The notes below the pieces were generated by a model that ran no database searches, was not told the DNA's origin, and saw only the letters and a program-made list of their open reading frames with translations. 64,000 nucleotides of DNA. It comes from DASVUC01 sp038237225 (GTDB lineage: Bacteria > Planctomycetota > Phycisphaerae > Tepidisphaerales > Tepidisphaeraceae). The position numbers were made by a program, and so were the translations under genes. Of the stretch, positions 43,701 to 51,456 are shown one piece after another; position 1 is the stretch's first letter, and each line of letters starts with the position of its first letter. Location: positions 36,109-100,108 of the forward strand of contig JBBRYX010000019.1 in assembly GCA_038237225.1 (NCBI GenBank). Direction: 5' to 3'.

Positions 43701-43769
43701 GACGTGCCAGAATCTCTCTTTGACTTCGGCGAGCGCTTCCACGAAAGCGCTTGGGCGGAGGCGCGGCAC
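40710..43769 (-). CDS. Secreted metallophosphoesterase with duplicated Gal-binding-like domains and FN3
   Basis: The 1019-residue protein has an LEPLEARLLL export motif (about residues 73-82), an N-terminal signature of planctomycete surface proteins. The catalytic calcineurin-like domain follows: IGDYSAE, VTVGDNNYP, ALGNHDLD, VLHQPAYS and GHDHDYER, all metal ligands present. Then come two copies of a jellyroll-like module with WKYLDTG, ETGWKSGKAQLGYGDGDEAT and AVVYLNGxEVYRSNM. Two fibronectin-type-III domains lie between and after them. The C-terminus stops within a GVMIRESLAAGSKHATMLLRASN stretch and then becomes TRTRKHRAADLLP, so a following domain seems lost. I choose the GTG at 43769, which has AAGGAGG five bases upstream. 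Likely role: extracellular phosphate release or nuclease activity. Confidence 0.85.
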   Translation of the reverse strand: MPRLRPSAFVEALAEVKERFWHVLVGASLSAAYGYVLHPWGQWVRRGRNVSCLTLLHRRATTDRRTRAIRNALEPLEARLLLVNTRLAFIGDYSAEISGQPIQDVANLVASWSPDAVVTVGDNNYPAGAAATIDQNIGKYYHPFIYPYVGSFGAGAADNQNHFWPALGNHDLDTNAGQAYFDYFTLPNNERYYTKQIGNVALFVVDADSREPDGQTSSSVQAQYIRNQMLASTAKWKLVVLHQPAYSSGFHGDDPQMQWPFKDWGATAVFQGHDHDYERLEVGGLPYFVDGLAGESIDSWSAIDAGSLARYNGDYGAMQVDATDTSISFKFITRTGALIDTYTINQSNINSTANYVPQAATWKYLDTGVDPGGGWKVNGFAETGWKSGKAQLGYGDGDEATTVSFGPSSSNKFITTYFRNTFNVVDRTKVAALTLSLLRDDGAVVYLNGAEVYRSNMTAGGIANGTTASSDISGVNEQAWLAIGADPALLLNGSNVIAVEVHQFNPSSSDLSFDFQLCGTVLQPAPTVPPAAPSGLSSAVSSASSINLTWTDNANNESGFRLERSTNGVQYTSIALPGADIASYLDTVGITPNTRYLYRIRANNAAGDSAYSNFTNILTPTIQTIIAAGSIWKYLDTGAAPGITWKSDPNFVETGWKSGAAQLGYGDGDEATIVGFGPNSGSKFITTWFRKVFNIASPGSISTLTLSLVRDDGAVVYLNGTEVYRSNMPSGTPTATTTAVNAIGGLDESAWYAAGINPSLLVAGSNVIAVEIHQQSAASTDISFDFSLMATSTAPTGPPPAPALSAPSGLTAKSISSTQINLTWVDSTTGEDGFSLERSTDGTNFAQLVALPAGSTSYSNTPMSANTTYWYRIRAYKGASAFSLYSGPVSATTLAGSTALPTGFTDVDVNATIAGSATYSNGAFTIKGAGSQIGSTADGFNFVYQRLMGDGTTIARVLSVQNTNVNAAAGVMIRESLAAGSKHATMLLRASNELAFVRRTGASEPTTRTRKHRAADLLP

Positions 43770-44032
43770 TTCTTCCTCCTTCTTCAGAGTATGAGAGGAC
43801 GCGTGCGATCGCACCAGCGCTAAGACTCCGAGCCATCTTCCCCCTGTTAATCTGGTTAAAAGTTGAACTGATCGATGGTGTCCCTGGTAAAGACGAGAAT
43901 CTTGCCGAGCAGAACGTTGCGTTGAATAAACGGCGCGGGCGGCATCGTCAGATGGAACAATGTACGTGTTTGGCGGGAGGGTTCAAACAAGTTTGGTCGC
44001 CTGGAATCGGGCGGGTAATGTAGTCGCAACGC

Positions 44033-46612
44033 ATGGACTGGATCCCTCGGAAAATGTTGATCGCGCTGACCGTGCTGGTGGCCGTAGCGCAGGCGCGGGG
44101 CGCGGCGCCGATCAAGATCGAGTTGCCGCTCTTCGAGGGTGGGGCGGGGAAGGCTTTTTTCCTGGATTGCGCGCGCGAGTATGAACTGTGCGGGACGTGG
44201 GATGTCATGCTTGGCGCGAAAGCAGCGGTGTGGTCGTTCCGCGACGGGAAGCTTTTGGCGGGAGACCAGTTGGGGAAATACGAGAACGTGCGGACAGAGA
44301 CGGACGGGCAGCGCTGGAATATCACCGCTGACCGGCTCGTCGGAACCCTCCTCGCAAACCCGGAATCTTTTTCGGGAGACGTAAAAATCAGCGCTGGCGG
44401 CGTCGAGACGACGCAGCGGGTTTCCGGCAGGAAACGCGATCCGGTCATCGTCGACATGTATCTCGATCCGCGCATCGAGGACAAGGTTCGTGTTCGGATC
44501 CTCGAGGGTTCGTTCTTCGAAATCACCAACGCGTTCATCAACTATTGGCCATTGATTCATAACGGCAAAGTGCTCGAGCTGAACAAGTTCCTGGATCAGC
44601 CCAACTGGGAGGGCGATGCGAAATGGCGGGACACTTTTTTGCCCGGCAGTCTCGATGTGTATGTGGATAACGGAAAGATCTACAGCGTTTCGCTCGGTTA
44701 TTACGCATCGGTCATCTGGTACAACAAGAAGATGTTCCGCGATCACGGTTGGAAGACGCCCGTGACGTGGGATGAGTTGTTTGCCCTGTGCGAGCAGGTG
44801 AAGAAGGCGGGGATCGCGCCGCTGGCGTTCCAGGGGAGGTATCCCTATTACGCGGCGCCGCTTTATGAGGCCGCATTTTATAGTCTCGCGGGGCCCAAGG
44901 CCTTTTACGGGCAGAAGAAGCTCGTCGCCGGCAGCTACAGCAGACCGGAGAGCGTGGAAGCGCTGCGGCTCTTGCAAAAGCTCGCGGTTGAGGGATTCCA
45001 GGCGGGGGCGCTGGGAATGAGCCATACCGAATCGCAACTCCAGTTTTTCCTCGGGAACACGGCGATGATCCCATGCGGCGCATGGTTGAAAAGTGAAATG
45101 CTGGGGAAGATTCCCGATGGCTTCGAGCTGGGGTGCTTCAACTTGCCGGTTTCTAAAAACAGGATCGCTGATCCCACGGCCGTGAGCGTGCACACGGAGG
45201 CCACCGTGGTCATGTCCCAAAGCCCGCATCCGGAGATTGCGGTTGATTTCCTGCGACTGATGACCTCGCGCCGGATGGCCGGCAAGTTCGCGCGGATGCA
45301 GGACATCCCCACCTGCATCCGCGGCGCGAATGAAGGAAATCTTTCCAAGGATCTGGAAGAGCTCAATCAGATCGTCAACCGCGCGAAGACGAGCTACGGC
45401 ATGGTGCCGGGAGAGAACTATCCGGAGTTTGAGCAGATTTACCGGGACGGAATGTATCGAGCGATTTCCGCAAGCCAGACGCCGGCGAAGATCGCGCAGG
45501 GACTGGAATCGCAGGCAGTCGCCGCCAAGGCTCGAGGCGACAATCCGGATCAGGTGACCGTGAATCATCGCTGGAAGCCCGCGATGCTGCTCACTTTATT
45601 GGGCGGCGGGATGCTGCTGGCGCTGACGCAGATGGTTCGCATGCGGCGACATGCCAGGCGAAAGCTTGCGCCGGTGGAAGAGCTGCAACCGATGCGGTTC
45701 AGGAACGTGCTGCTGTTCGTCGGGCCGGCGGTGGTGATCTATTCGATGTTCATCATCGTGCCTTGCGTGCGATCGTTCGCCTGGAGCGTGCATCAGTGGA
45801 ACGGGCTGACGAACTTGGAGGGGATGCCGTTCAAGGGGTTGATGAATTTTCGACGGCTGCTGCTCGAGAGCGACACGTTCTGGATCTCGCTGCAAAACAA
45901 CCTGTTCCTGATGGTGGTGGTGCCGTTGTTTGTCGTGCCGCTGGCGCTGTTTCTGTCGGCGTGCATCAGCCGGGGCGTGCTGGGCTCGACGTTTTTCCGC
46001 GTTGTGTTCTTCTTCCCGAATCTGCTCGGTGGCGTGGCGGCCACTCTGCTGTGGCTGCACGTCTACAACCCGCAGGGAGGACTGATTAACGCCGCGCTGA
46101 TGGGATTGGGAAGCGGGTTGCACACAATCGGGATCCATTCGATTGCAGGCTATTTTCAGAGCTTTCAGGCGTACACCTGGCTGGAGCCGAAAAACCTGTA
46201 CTGGTCGTTGATCCCCATCAGCATCTGGAGCGCATGCGGGTTCAACATGGTCCTGTATCTCGCGGCGATGGAAACGATTCCCGAGACCTATTACGAAGCG
46301 GCACGCATCGACGGCGCCAGCGCGTTCCGGCAGTTCTGGACGATCACGGTGCCGCTCATCTGGGAAGTGTTGCTGATTTCGCTGGTCTTTCTGGTCATCG
46401 GCGGCATGAAGGCTTTTGAAACGATCTGGCTGCTCACGAACCAGCAGCCGCAGACGCAGAATCACGTCATCAGCACCCTGATGATCCAGACCATGTTCAA
46501 CGAGTTCAAGGTCGGAGAGGCCACCGCGATGGCGGTGATGCTGTTCCTGATGATCTTCGTCGGCACCGCGGCCATGCTGCGAGGACTGCGCCGCGAATCG
46601 GTGGAAATGTAA
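44033..46612 (+). CDS. Carbohydrate ABC importer: solute-binding protein fused to permease
   Basis: The 859-residue protein fuses two CUT1-family parts. Residues 1-23 are a signal peptide and about 24-505 a substrate-binding lobe structure; SLGYYASVIWYNKKMFRDHGWKTPVTWDELF is the classical sugar-binding-protein motif. A single membrane helix (about 520-540) then leads to a MalF-like permease of six helices (about 560-850). The ATPase-coupling EAA loop is YYEAARIDGASAFRQFWTITVPLI. The binding domain would be tethered outside while the permease spans the membrane. The second permease gene starts at the stop (TAATG overlap). No ATPase gene is present, so a shared MsmX/MalK-type ATPase elsewhere must serve it. 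A start at 44054 (MLIALTVLV) is possible. Confidence 0.9.
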   Translation: MDWIPRKMLIALTVLVAVAQARGAAPIKIELPLFEGGAGKAFFLDCAREYELCGTWDVMLGAKAAVWSFRDGKLLAGDQLGKYENVRTETDGQRWNITADRLVGTLLANPESFSGDVKISAGGVETTQRVSGRKRDPVIVDMYLDPRIEDKVRVRILEGSFFEITNAFINYWPLIHNGKVLELNKFLDQPNWEGDAKWRDTFLPGSLDVYVDNGKIYSVSLGYYASVIWYNKKMFRDHGWKTPVTWDELFALCEQVKKAGIAPLAFQGRYPYYAAPLYEAAFYSLAGPKAFYGQKKLVAGSYSRPESVEALRLLQKLAVEGFQAGALGMSHTESQLQFFLGNTAMIPCGAWLKSEMLGKIPDGFELGCFNLPVSKNRIADPTAVSVHTEATVVMSQSPHPEIAVDFLRLMTSRRMAGKFARMQDIPTCIRGANEGNLSKDLEELNQIVNRAKTSYGMVPGENYPEFEQIYRDGMYRAISASQTPAKIAQGLESQAVAAKARGDNPDQVTVNHRWKPAMLLTLLGGGMLLALTQMVRMRRHARRKLAPVEELQPMRFRNVLLFVGPAVVIYSMFIIVPCVRSFAWSVHQWNGLTNLEGMPFKGLMNFRRLLLESDTFWISLQNNLFLMVVVPLFVVPLALFLSACISRGVLGSTFFRVVFFFPNLLGGVAATLLWLHVYNPQGGLINAALMGLGSGLHTIGIHSIAGYFQSFQAYTWLEPKNLYWSLIPISIWSACGFNMVLYLAAMETIPETYYEAARIDGASAFRQFWTITVPLIWEVLLISLVFLVIGGMKAFETIWLLTNQQPQTQNHVISTLMIQTMFNEFKVGEATAMAVMLFLMIFVGTAAMLRGLRRESVEM

Positions 46613-47538
46613 TGACGACCATGCTGCCTGAAATCGCCGACAGGCCGGCAACGCTGAAGCGTCCGCCGCGGCAGGAGCCTCCGCGCCCGCGGCCGAAACT
46701 GTCGTTCTCCAGCCCGATCATCTTTCTGATGCTGCTCTCTTACGCGATCGTGGTCATGTACCCGATGTTCTGGCTGTTCTACTCCTCGCTCAAGAGCGAC
46801 CAGGAGATTTTTCTCCGGCCATTCCAGTTGCCGCCGGCGAGCGCGCTTCACTGGGAGAATTTTTCGCACGCCTGGATCCAGGGCAACTTCAAGAGCTACT
46901 TCATCAACAGCGTAATCATGACCCTGTCGACTGTCCTGATGACAACGCTCCTCAGCGCGATGACGGCCTACGCGCTGTCGCGTTTCCGCTTCCTGGGCGC
47001 TAAGCCTTTGTACTTCTACTTTCTGGCGGGGCTGATGATCCCGATCCAGCTCGCGATCGTGCCGTTGTTCTTCGAGATGAAGAACTTGGGACTGCTCAAC
47101 TCGCGGCCTGGGTTATTCCTGGTTTACCTGGCATTCGGATTCCCCTTCTCGATTTTTGTGCTGACCGGATTCTTCAAGTCTCTTCCATCAAGCCTGCACG
47201 AAGCCGCGCTGCTTGACGGCGCGAGCGAGGCGCAGGCGTTCTGGTACGTGATGCTGCCGATGGCGCGGCCGGGATTGATCACGGTCGCGATCTTCCTGTT
47301 TCTCGGCAATTGGAATGAATATTTCGTCGCCTTCGTATGCCTGAGCGGACGCGCATCGGATAACCTCCGGACGCTCCCGCTCGGATTGGCAAAGATCACG
47401 ATCGTCAGCAACTACCGAAGCGACTGGGGCGTCGCCTTCGCGGGGCTGGTGCTGATGATGCTGCCGACGCTGCTGGCGTACCTGTTCCTCCAGAAGCATC
47501 TCACCAAGGGAATCACCGCGGGTGCGGTGAAAGGGTAA
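46612..47538 (+). CDS. Carbohydrate ABC transporter permease, MalG type
   Basis: The 308-residue protein has six membrane helices. After a proline-rich cytoplasmic N-terminus come IIFLMLLSYAIVVMYPMFWLFYSSLK, the helix preceding MTAYALSRFRF, and the coupling loop SLHEAALLDGASEAQAFWYVMLPMARPGL. Further helices follow, and the C-terminal LQKHLTKGITAGAVKG is typical of MalG-like CUT1 permeases. It forms a heterodimer with the permease half of the fused upstream protein. The ATG overlaps the upstream stop by one base (TAATG), strong evidence of coupled translation. The substrate, probably a mono- or oligosaccharide, cannot be read. The gene is convergent with xdhB, 30 bp away. Confidence 0.94.
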   Translation: MTTMLPEIADRPATLKRPPRQEPPRPRPKLSFSSPIIFLMLLSYAIVVMYPMFWLFYSSLKSDQEIFLRPFQLPPASALHWENFSHAWIQGNFKSYFINSVIMTLSTVLMTTLLSAMTAYALSRFRFLGAKPLYFYFLAGLMIPIQLAIVPLFFEMKNLGLLNSRPGLFLVYLAFGFPFSIFVLTGFFKSLPSSLHEAALLDGASEAQAFWYVMLPMARPGLITVAIFLFLGNWNEYFVAFVCLSGRASDNLRTLPLGLAKITIVSNYRSDWGVAFAGLVLMMLPTLLAYLFLQKHLTKGITAGAVKG

Positions 47539-47568
47539 GCACCGAAGCGTCCATCGAAAAACGGATTG

Positions 47569-49908
47569 TTACAGCGTCGCCGAAGCGGAGGAGAGAGTTT
47601 TCGCCGACACCCGAGTCAGCGTCATCAGAATTTGCTCCGGCGTCGCGGGCAGCGAAAGCGCGGGAACGTCGCCCGCGGAAGCGTATGAGATCGCGTTCTT
47701 GATGGCTGTGAACACGCATGCGCCGAGCAGCAGCGGTGGCTCCCCGACCGCCTTTGATCGCTTGATCGAGACATGATTGTCCGGATTGTGCAGCGTATCC
47801 ACGTTGAAAACATCCGGCACATCCGAAATGTTCGGGATCTTGTACGTCGTCGGCGAATGCGACCAAAGCTCCCCGGTGGGGGAGTACATCAGTTCCTCGG
47901 TCGTGCACCATCCCATCCCCTGAATAAACCCACCGACGATCTGCCCGCGGTCGATGCCGGGGTTGATGGATTCACCGATGTCCATCAGGAGGTCAACGCG
48001 CGTAACCCGCAAGTCTCCGGTGAAGCGATCGATCAGCACCTCGGCCGCAGCCACGCCGTTGGTGAAATAAAGGAACGGATGCCCCTTGCCGGTCTCGCGA
48101 TTGTAATCCACCCCGGGAGTCGCGTAGAAGCCGCGCTCGCCAAGGCTGACGCGAAGCTCATACGCCTGGCAGCAGACATTGCGGAACAAAACTTGGCGCG
48201 CGGGACGTCGGGAATCGAACACCTCGTTGTTCTGAAAAACGATGTAGCCTGGCTCTGGGCTCAAGCCCGCATCAGCGTCTCCAAGCATCTTCGCCGCGAC
48301 AATCCCCAGCCGCCCGCGGATTCGTTCGCACGCATCAATCGCCGCCGCGCCGTTGAGATCCGTTCCTGAACTGGCAGCCGTGGGAGAGGTGTTGTTGTTC
48401 TTGTCGGTCGCGGTCGCGGCGACGATCACATCGCCGTACGTCACCCCAAGCTCGTCGGCCACAATCTGCCGCACGCGCGTGTTCACCCCCTGGCCCATCT
48501 CGGTTCCCCCGGTCGAGACGATGACGGTGCCGTCCTGGTAAACATTCACCAGCGCGTTCGCCTGGTTCATGGCGCGACGGGTAAATGAGATTCCAAATTT
48601 CACAGCCGTGAGAGAGAGGCCCTTGAGCTGCGTCTTCGACCGCGCGTTGAACTGCTGGATCTCCATCCGCCGCCGCGCGTAATCACACTTCTTCGGCAAC
48701 TCTTCGAATAGCCGCGGCAGCGTATTGTTCTGCACAAGCTGCCCATACGGCGTCTCGTTTCGTTCATCAATCCCGTACCCATTGATGCGCCGGACGTCCA
48801 GCGCATCCTTCTTCAGCTTCAGCGCAATCTCTTCGATGATATTCTCAATGTTGATCACGCCCTGCGGCCCGCCAAACCCGCGAAACGCGGTATTACTCGG
48901 CAAATTCGTCTTGCAAATCCTTCCCGCCGCCCGGAAGTTCGGGATGAAGTAAGCGTTGTCCGCATGCAGCAGCGACCGCTCGAACACGGCCGCCGACAGA
49001 TCGAGAGAAAAACCGCCGTTGGCGAACAGCTTCAGGTCCAGCGCGGTAATCAAACCTTCATCGGTGTACACGACTTTGTAGAAGCTCTTGAACGGATGCC
49101 GCTTGCCGGTGATCCGCATGTCGTCGTCTTTATTGAGAGCGACGCGCGCCGGACGGCGCATCAGATGCGCCACCAGCGCCGCCATCGCCGCCGGTTGAGC
49201 GGCCTGCGTTTCCTTCCCGCCAAATCCACCGCCCATCCGCTTGCAGATGCAGGTGACCTGGTTGAAGCCGACGCCCAAAACCTCTGCCACCATCATCTGC
49301 ACTTCACTCGGATGCTGCGTCGACGAGTGCACCGTCATCGTTCCGTGCTCGCCGGGATACGCGATGGCGACTTGCGACTCGAGATAGAAATGTTCCTGGC
49401 CGCCGGTCGTCAGCGAACCTTCCAGCCCGTTCTCCGGACTCGCAAATGCCTTCGCAAGATCTCCGCTCTGGATTACGCGCTCAGGCCCGTGAAAACTGTC
49501 GGCGGCGATTGCTTCATCTATCGAGAAGATCGGCGGAAGCGGTTTCACGTCGATGCGCACCGCCTTCTTCGCAAGCGCCAGCGCCTCGCGCGTCTCGGCC
49601 GCGATGATGACGATCGGCGCCCCGAGGAACGGAGCGATCTTCTCCACCAGCAGGTCCTCATCCTTCACCACCGGCCCGATCCGGTTGTGCCCCGGAATGT
49701 CCTTGTGGGTCAAGACCGCGACGATGCCCGGAATGCTCCGCGCCGCTTCAACATCGACGTTCAAAACTTCCCCATGAGCAACCGGTGATCCCACGATATC
49801 GACCAGCAACTCCCCGCGCGCCGGCGCCACATCGTCGAGAAAGATCGACTCGCCGGAAACGTGCCCTGCCGCCGAATCATGGGGAATATTTTGCCCGACG
49901 ACAGCCAT
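47569..49908 (-). CDS. xdhB: Xanthine dehydrogenase molybdopterin-binding subunit
   Basis: The 779-residue protein matches the large molybdenum subunit of XdhAB enzymes. Features are SGESIFLDDVAPARGELLVDIVGSPVAHG, GGQEHFYLESQ, RMGGGFGGKETQAA, the FRGFGGPQG motif, STGGTEMGQGVNTRVRQIVADELG, ATDKNNNTSPTAASSGTD, and a C-terminal AVGEPPLLLG whose Glu is the catalytic base. With the small subunit it oxidises hypoxanthine and xanthine to urate, passing electrons to NAD. The gene follows xdhA with a two-base gap. No xdhC maturation gene is adjacent. It ends 30 bp from the convergent sugar permease. Confidence 0.95.
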   Translation of the reverse strand: MAVVGQNIPHDSAAGHVSGESIFLDDVAPARGELLVDIVGSPVAHGEVLNVDVEAARSIPGIVAVLTHKDIPGHNRIGPVVKDEDLLVEKIAPFLGAPIVIIAAETREALALAKKAVRIDVKPLPPIFSIDEAIAADSFHGPERVIQSGDLAKAFASPENGLEGSLTTGGQEHFYLESQVAIAYPGEHGTMTVHSSTQHPSEVQMMVAEVLGVGFNQVTCICKRMGGGFGGKETQAAQPAAMAALVAHLMRRPARVALNKDDDMRITGKRHPFKSFYKVVYTDEGLITALDLKLFANGGFSLDLSAAVFERSLLHADNAYFIPNFRAAGRICKTNLPSNTAFRGFGGPQGVINIENIIEEIALKLKKDALDVRRINGYGIDERNETPYGQLVQNNTLPRLFEELPKKCDYARRRMEIQQFNARSKTQLKGLSLTAVKFGISFTRRAMNQANALVNVYQDGTVIVSTGGTEMGQGVNTRVRQIVADELGVTYGDVIVAATATDKNNNTSPTAASSGTDLNGAAAIDACERIRGRLGIVAAKMLGDADAGLSPEPGYIVFQNNEVFDSRRPARQVLFRNVCCQAYELRVSLGERGFYATPGVDYNRETGKGHPFLYFTNGVAAAEVLIDRFTGDLRVTRVDLLMDIGESINPGIDRGQIVGGFIQGMGWCTTEELMYSPTGELWSHSPTTYKIPNISDVPDVFNVDTLHNPDNHVSIKRSKAVGEPPLLLGACVFTAIKNAISYASAGDVPALSLPATPEQILMTLTRVSAKTLSSASATL

Positions 49909-49910
49909 GA

Positions 49911-51419
49911 CTAGACCGCCTTTCCGTTGCCGTTCCCGGTGGCAGGCGCGCGTGAGAGGTGAACCCCAGCGCGTGACGGTGGCGTTGTGCGATCGTAAAT
50001 CTGCTCGCCCGTCAGATCCGCATGGAACTTCTTGAGAATGTTCGCCGCAAGCTGCAACCGATACTCCCGCGAGCCTCGCACATCGCTGATCGGCGTGATC
50101 TCCGTCAGCGCAATCTCGGCGGCACTCTCAATCTCTGACGCGACAAACGGCTTTCCCTTCAGCGCCTGCTCCGTCTTGACCAGCCGATAAATCATCGGCC
50201 CCACACCGCCGTACGCGATCCGGATGTCCGCGATGACATTCGCCTCCAGCCGGATCCAGAACGCCGCGGTGAAGGTTGAGATATCCAGATCATGGCGCTT
50301 CGACAATTTGTAGATCCGAAACTGCTCGCTTCCCCGCGGCAAAGGCATAAAAACCCGCGTGATGATCTCTTCCGGCGTCATCACTGACTTTCGATACCCA
50401 ATATAAAACTCGTTCATGTTCACGCGCCGGGCCCCGTCTGGCCCCGTCAATTCGACCTCCGCATTCAGCACGAACAGCGCCGGCATCGTGTCGCCGATCG
50501 GCGAGCCGTTGGCGATATTCCCCGCCAGCGTCCCCGCATTGCGAATCAGCGGCGAACCATGCCGCCAGAGCATCTTCGCAAACTCCGGGCACAACTCCTC
50601 CGTTCGGCGCTCAAGCTCCGCCAGCGTCGCCGTCGCGCCGATGGATAGCACGCCATTCTCGATCGAGATCGTTCGAAGCTCCGCGACGCTTCCCAGCGCC
50701 AGCACCACGCGCGGCTCGCGAATCCCCTTGTTCACCTGGACGCCCACATCCGTTGCGCCCGCAACCGGAATCGCCGCGGGATTCGCCGCCTTGAATTCCA
50801 CCGCCTCGGCCACCGTCGTCGGCTTGAAGAACGTCTTCCCCCCCGCCTCCACTCGCACCGACTCAACCATCGCCCGCTTCATCCCCGGCAGCAACTCACC
50901 CGCCGGATAAAGATCATCAAATGTCCGAAGCTCATGCCGCGGCACCTCAAGCCCCGCCCGCAGGATCGATTCATACCCCGTGCACCGGCAGAGATTCCCA
51001 ACCAGCCCCGCCCGCAGCGCCCGTTCATCCTGATGCTTCCGCTCGTTAAACAGCCCGCACATCGCCACCACAAACCCCGGCGTGCAGAACCCGCACTGCG
51101 CCCCGTGACACTTCACCATCGCATTCTGAATCGGATTCAGCTTCCCATCATATTTCAACCCCTCCACCGTGATGACATGCGCTCCATCAAGCTGGTAGAG
51201 AAACTGAATGCAGCTCGTCACCGCACGGTATCGAACGCCCTCGCCATCGGGTCGACCGATCAAAACCGTGCACGATCCGCAATCACCTTCGGCACAAACC
51301 ACTTTCGTTCCAATCAGCCCAAGGTCGTACCGCAGAAAGTTAGACAGCGTCTGAAACGCTCGCGCGCCGCCGACGTCATGCCGCCGGCCGTTAATGAAGA
51401 TGATCAGAGCGTCTCGCAT
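49911..51419 (-). CDS. xdhA: Xanthine dehydrogenase small subunit (2Fe-2S and FAD)
   Basis: The 502-residue protein begins with a plant-ferredoxin-type domain: CAEGDCGSCTVLIG near residues 42-55. The second cluster follows in HGAQCGFCTPGFVVAMCGL and GNLCRCTGYESILRAG. The FAD domain contains PVAGATDVGVQVNKG, the RNAGTLAGNIANGSPIGDTMP motif and the CO-dehydrogenase flavoprotein C-terminal domain. It relays electrons from the molybdenum subunit to FAD and NAD. The order guaD, xdhA, xdhB on the minus strand with short gaps indicates a purine-degradation operon: guanine to xanthine to urate. Confidence 0.95.
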   Translation of the reverse strand: MRDALIIFINGRRHDVGGARAFQTLSNFLRYDLGLIGTKVVCAEGDCGSCTVLIGRPDGEGVRYRAVTSCIQFLYQLDGAHVITVEGLKYDGKLNPIQNAMVKCHGAQCGFCTPGFVVAMCGLFNERKHQDERALRAGLVGNLCRCTGYESILRAGLEVPRHELRTFDDLYPAGELLPGMKRAMVESVRVEAGGKTFFKPTTVAEAVEFKAANPAAIPVAGATDVGVQVNKGIREPRVVLALGSVAELRTISIENGVLSIGATATLAELERRTEELCPEFAKMLWRHGSPLIRNAGTLAGNIANGSPIGDTMPALFVLNAEVELTGPDGARRVNMNEFYIGYRKSVMTPEEIITRVFMPLPRGSEQFRIYKLSKRHDLDISTFTAAFWIRLEANVIADIRIAYGGVGPMIYRLVKTEQALKGKPFVASEIESAAEIALTEITPISDVRGSREYRLQLAANILKKFHADLTGEQIYDRTTPPSRAGVHLSRAPATGNGNGKAV

Positions 51420-51456
51420 GCGATCTCGAACCGTTCGATTATAACGTGGATTTCAT

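Noticed and set aside
43856..45568. 570-codon open frame on the minus strand
   Set aside because: It lies antisense to the well-supported sugar-binding/permease fusion and has the His/Arg-rich composition of a GC-rich shadow frame. Its final 40 residues outside that gene look less random but match nothing I know.
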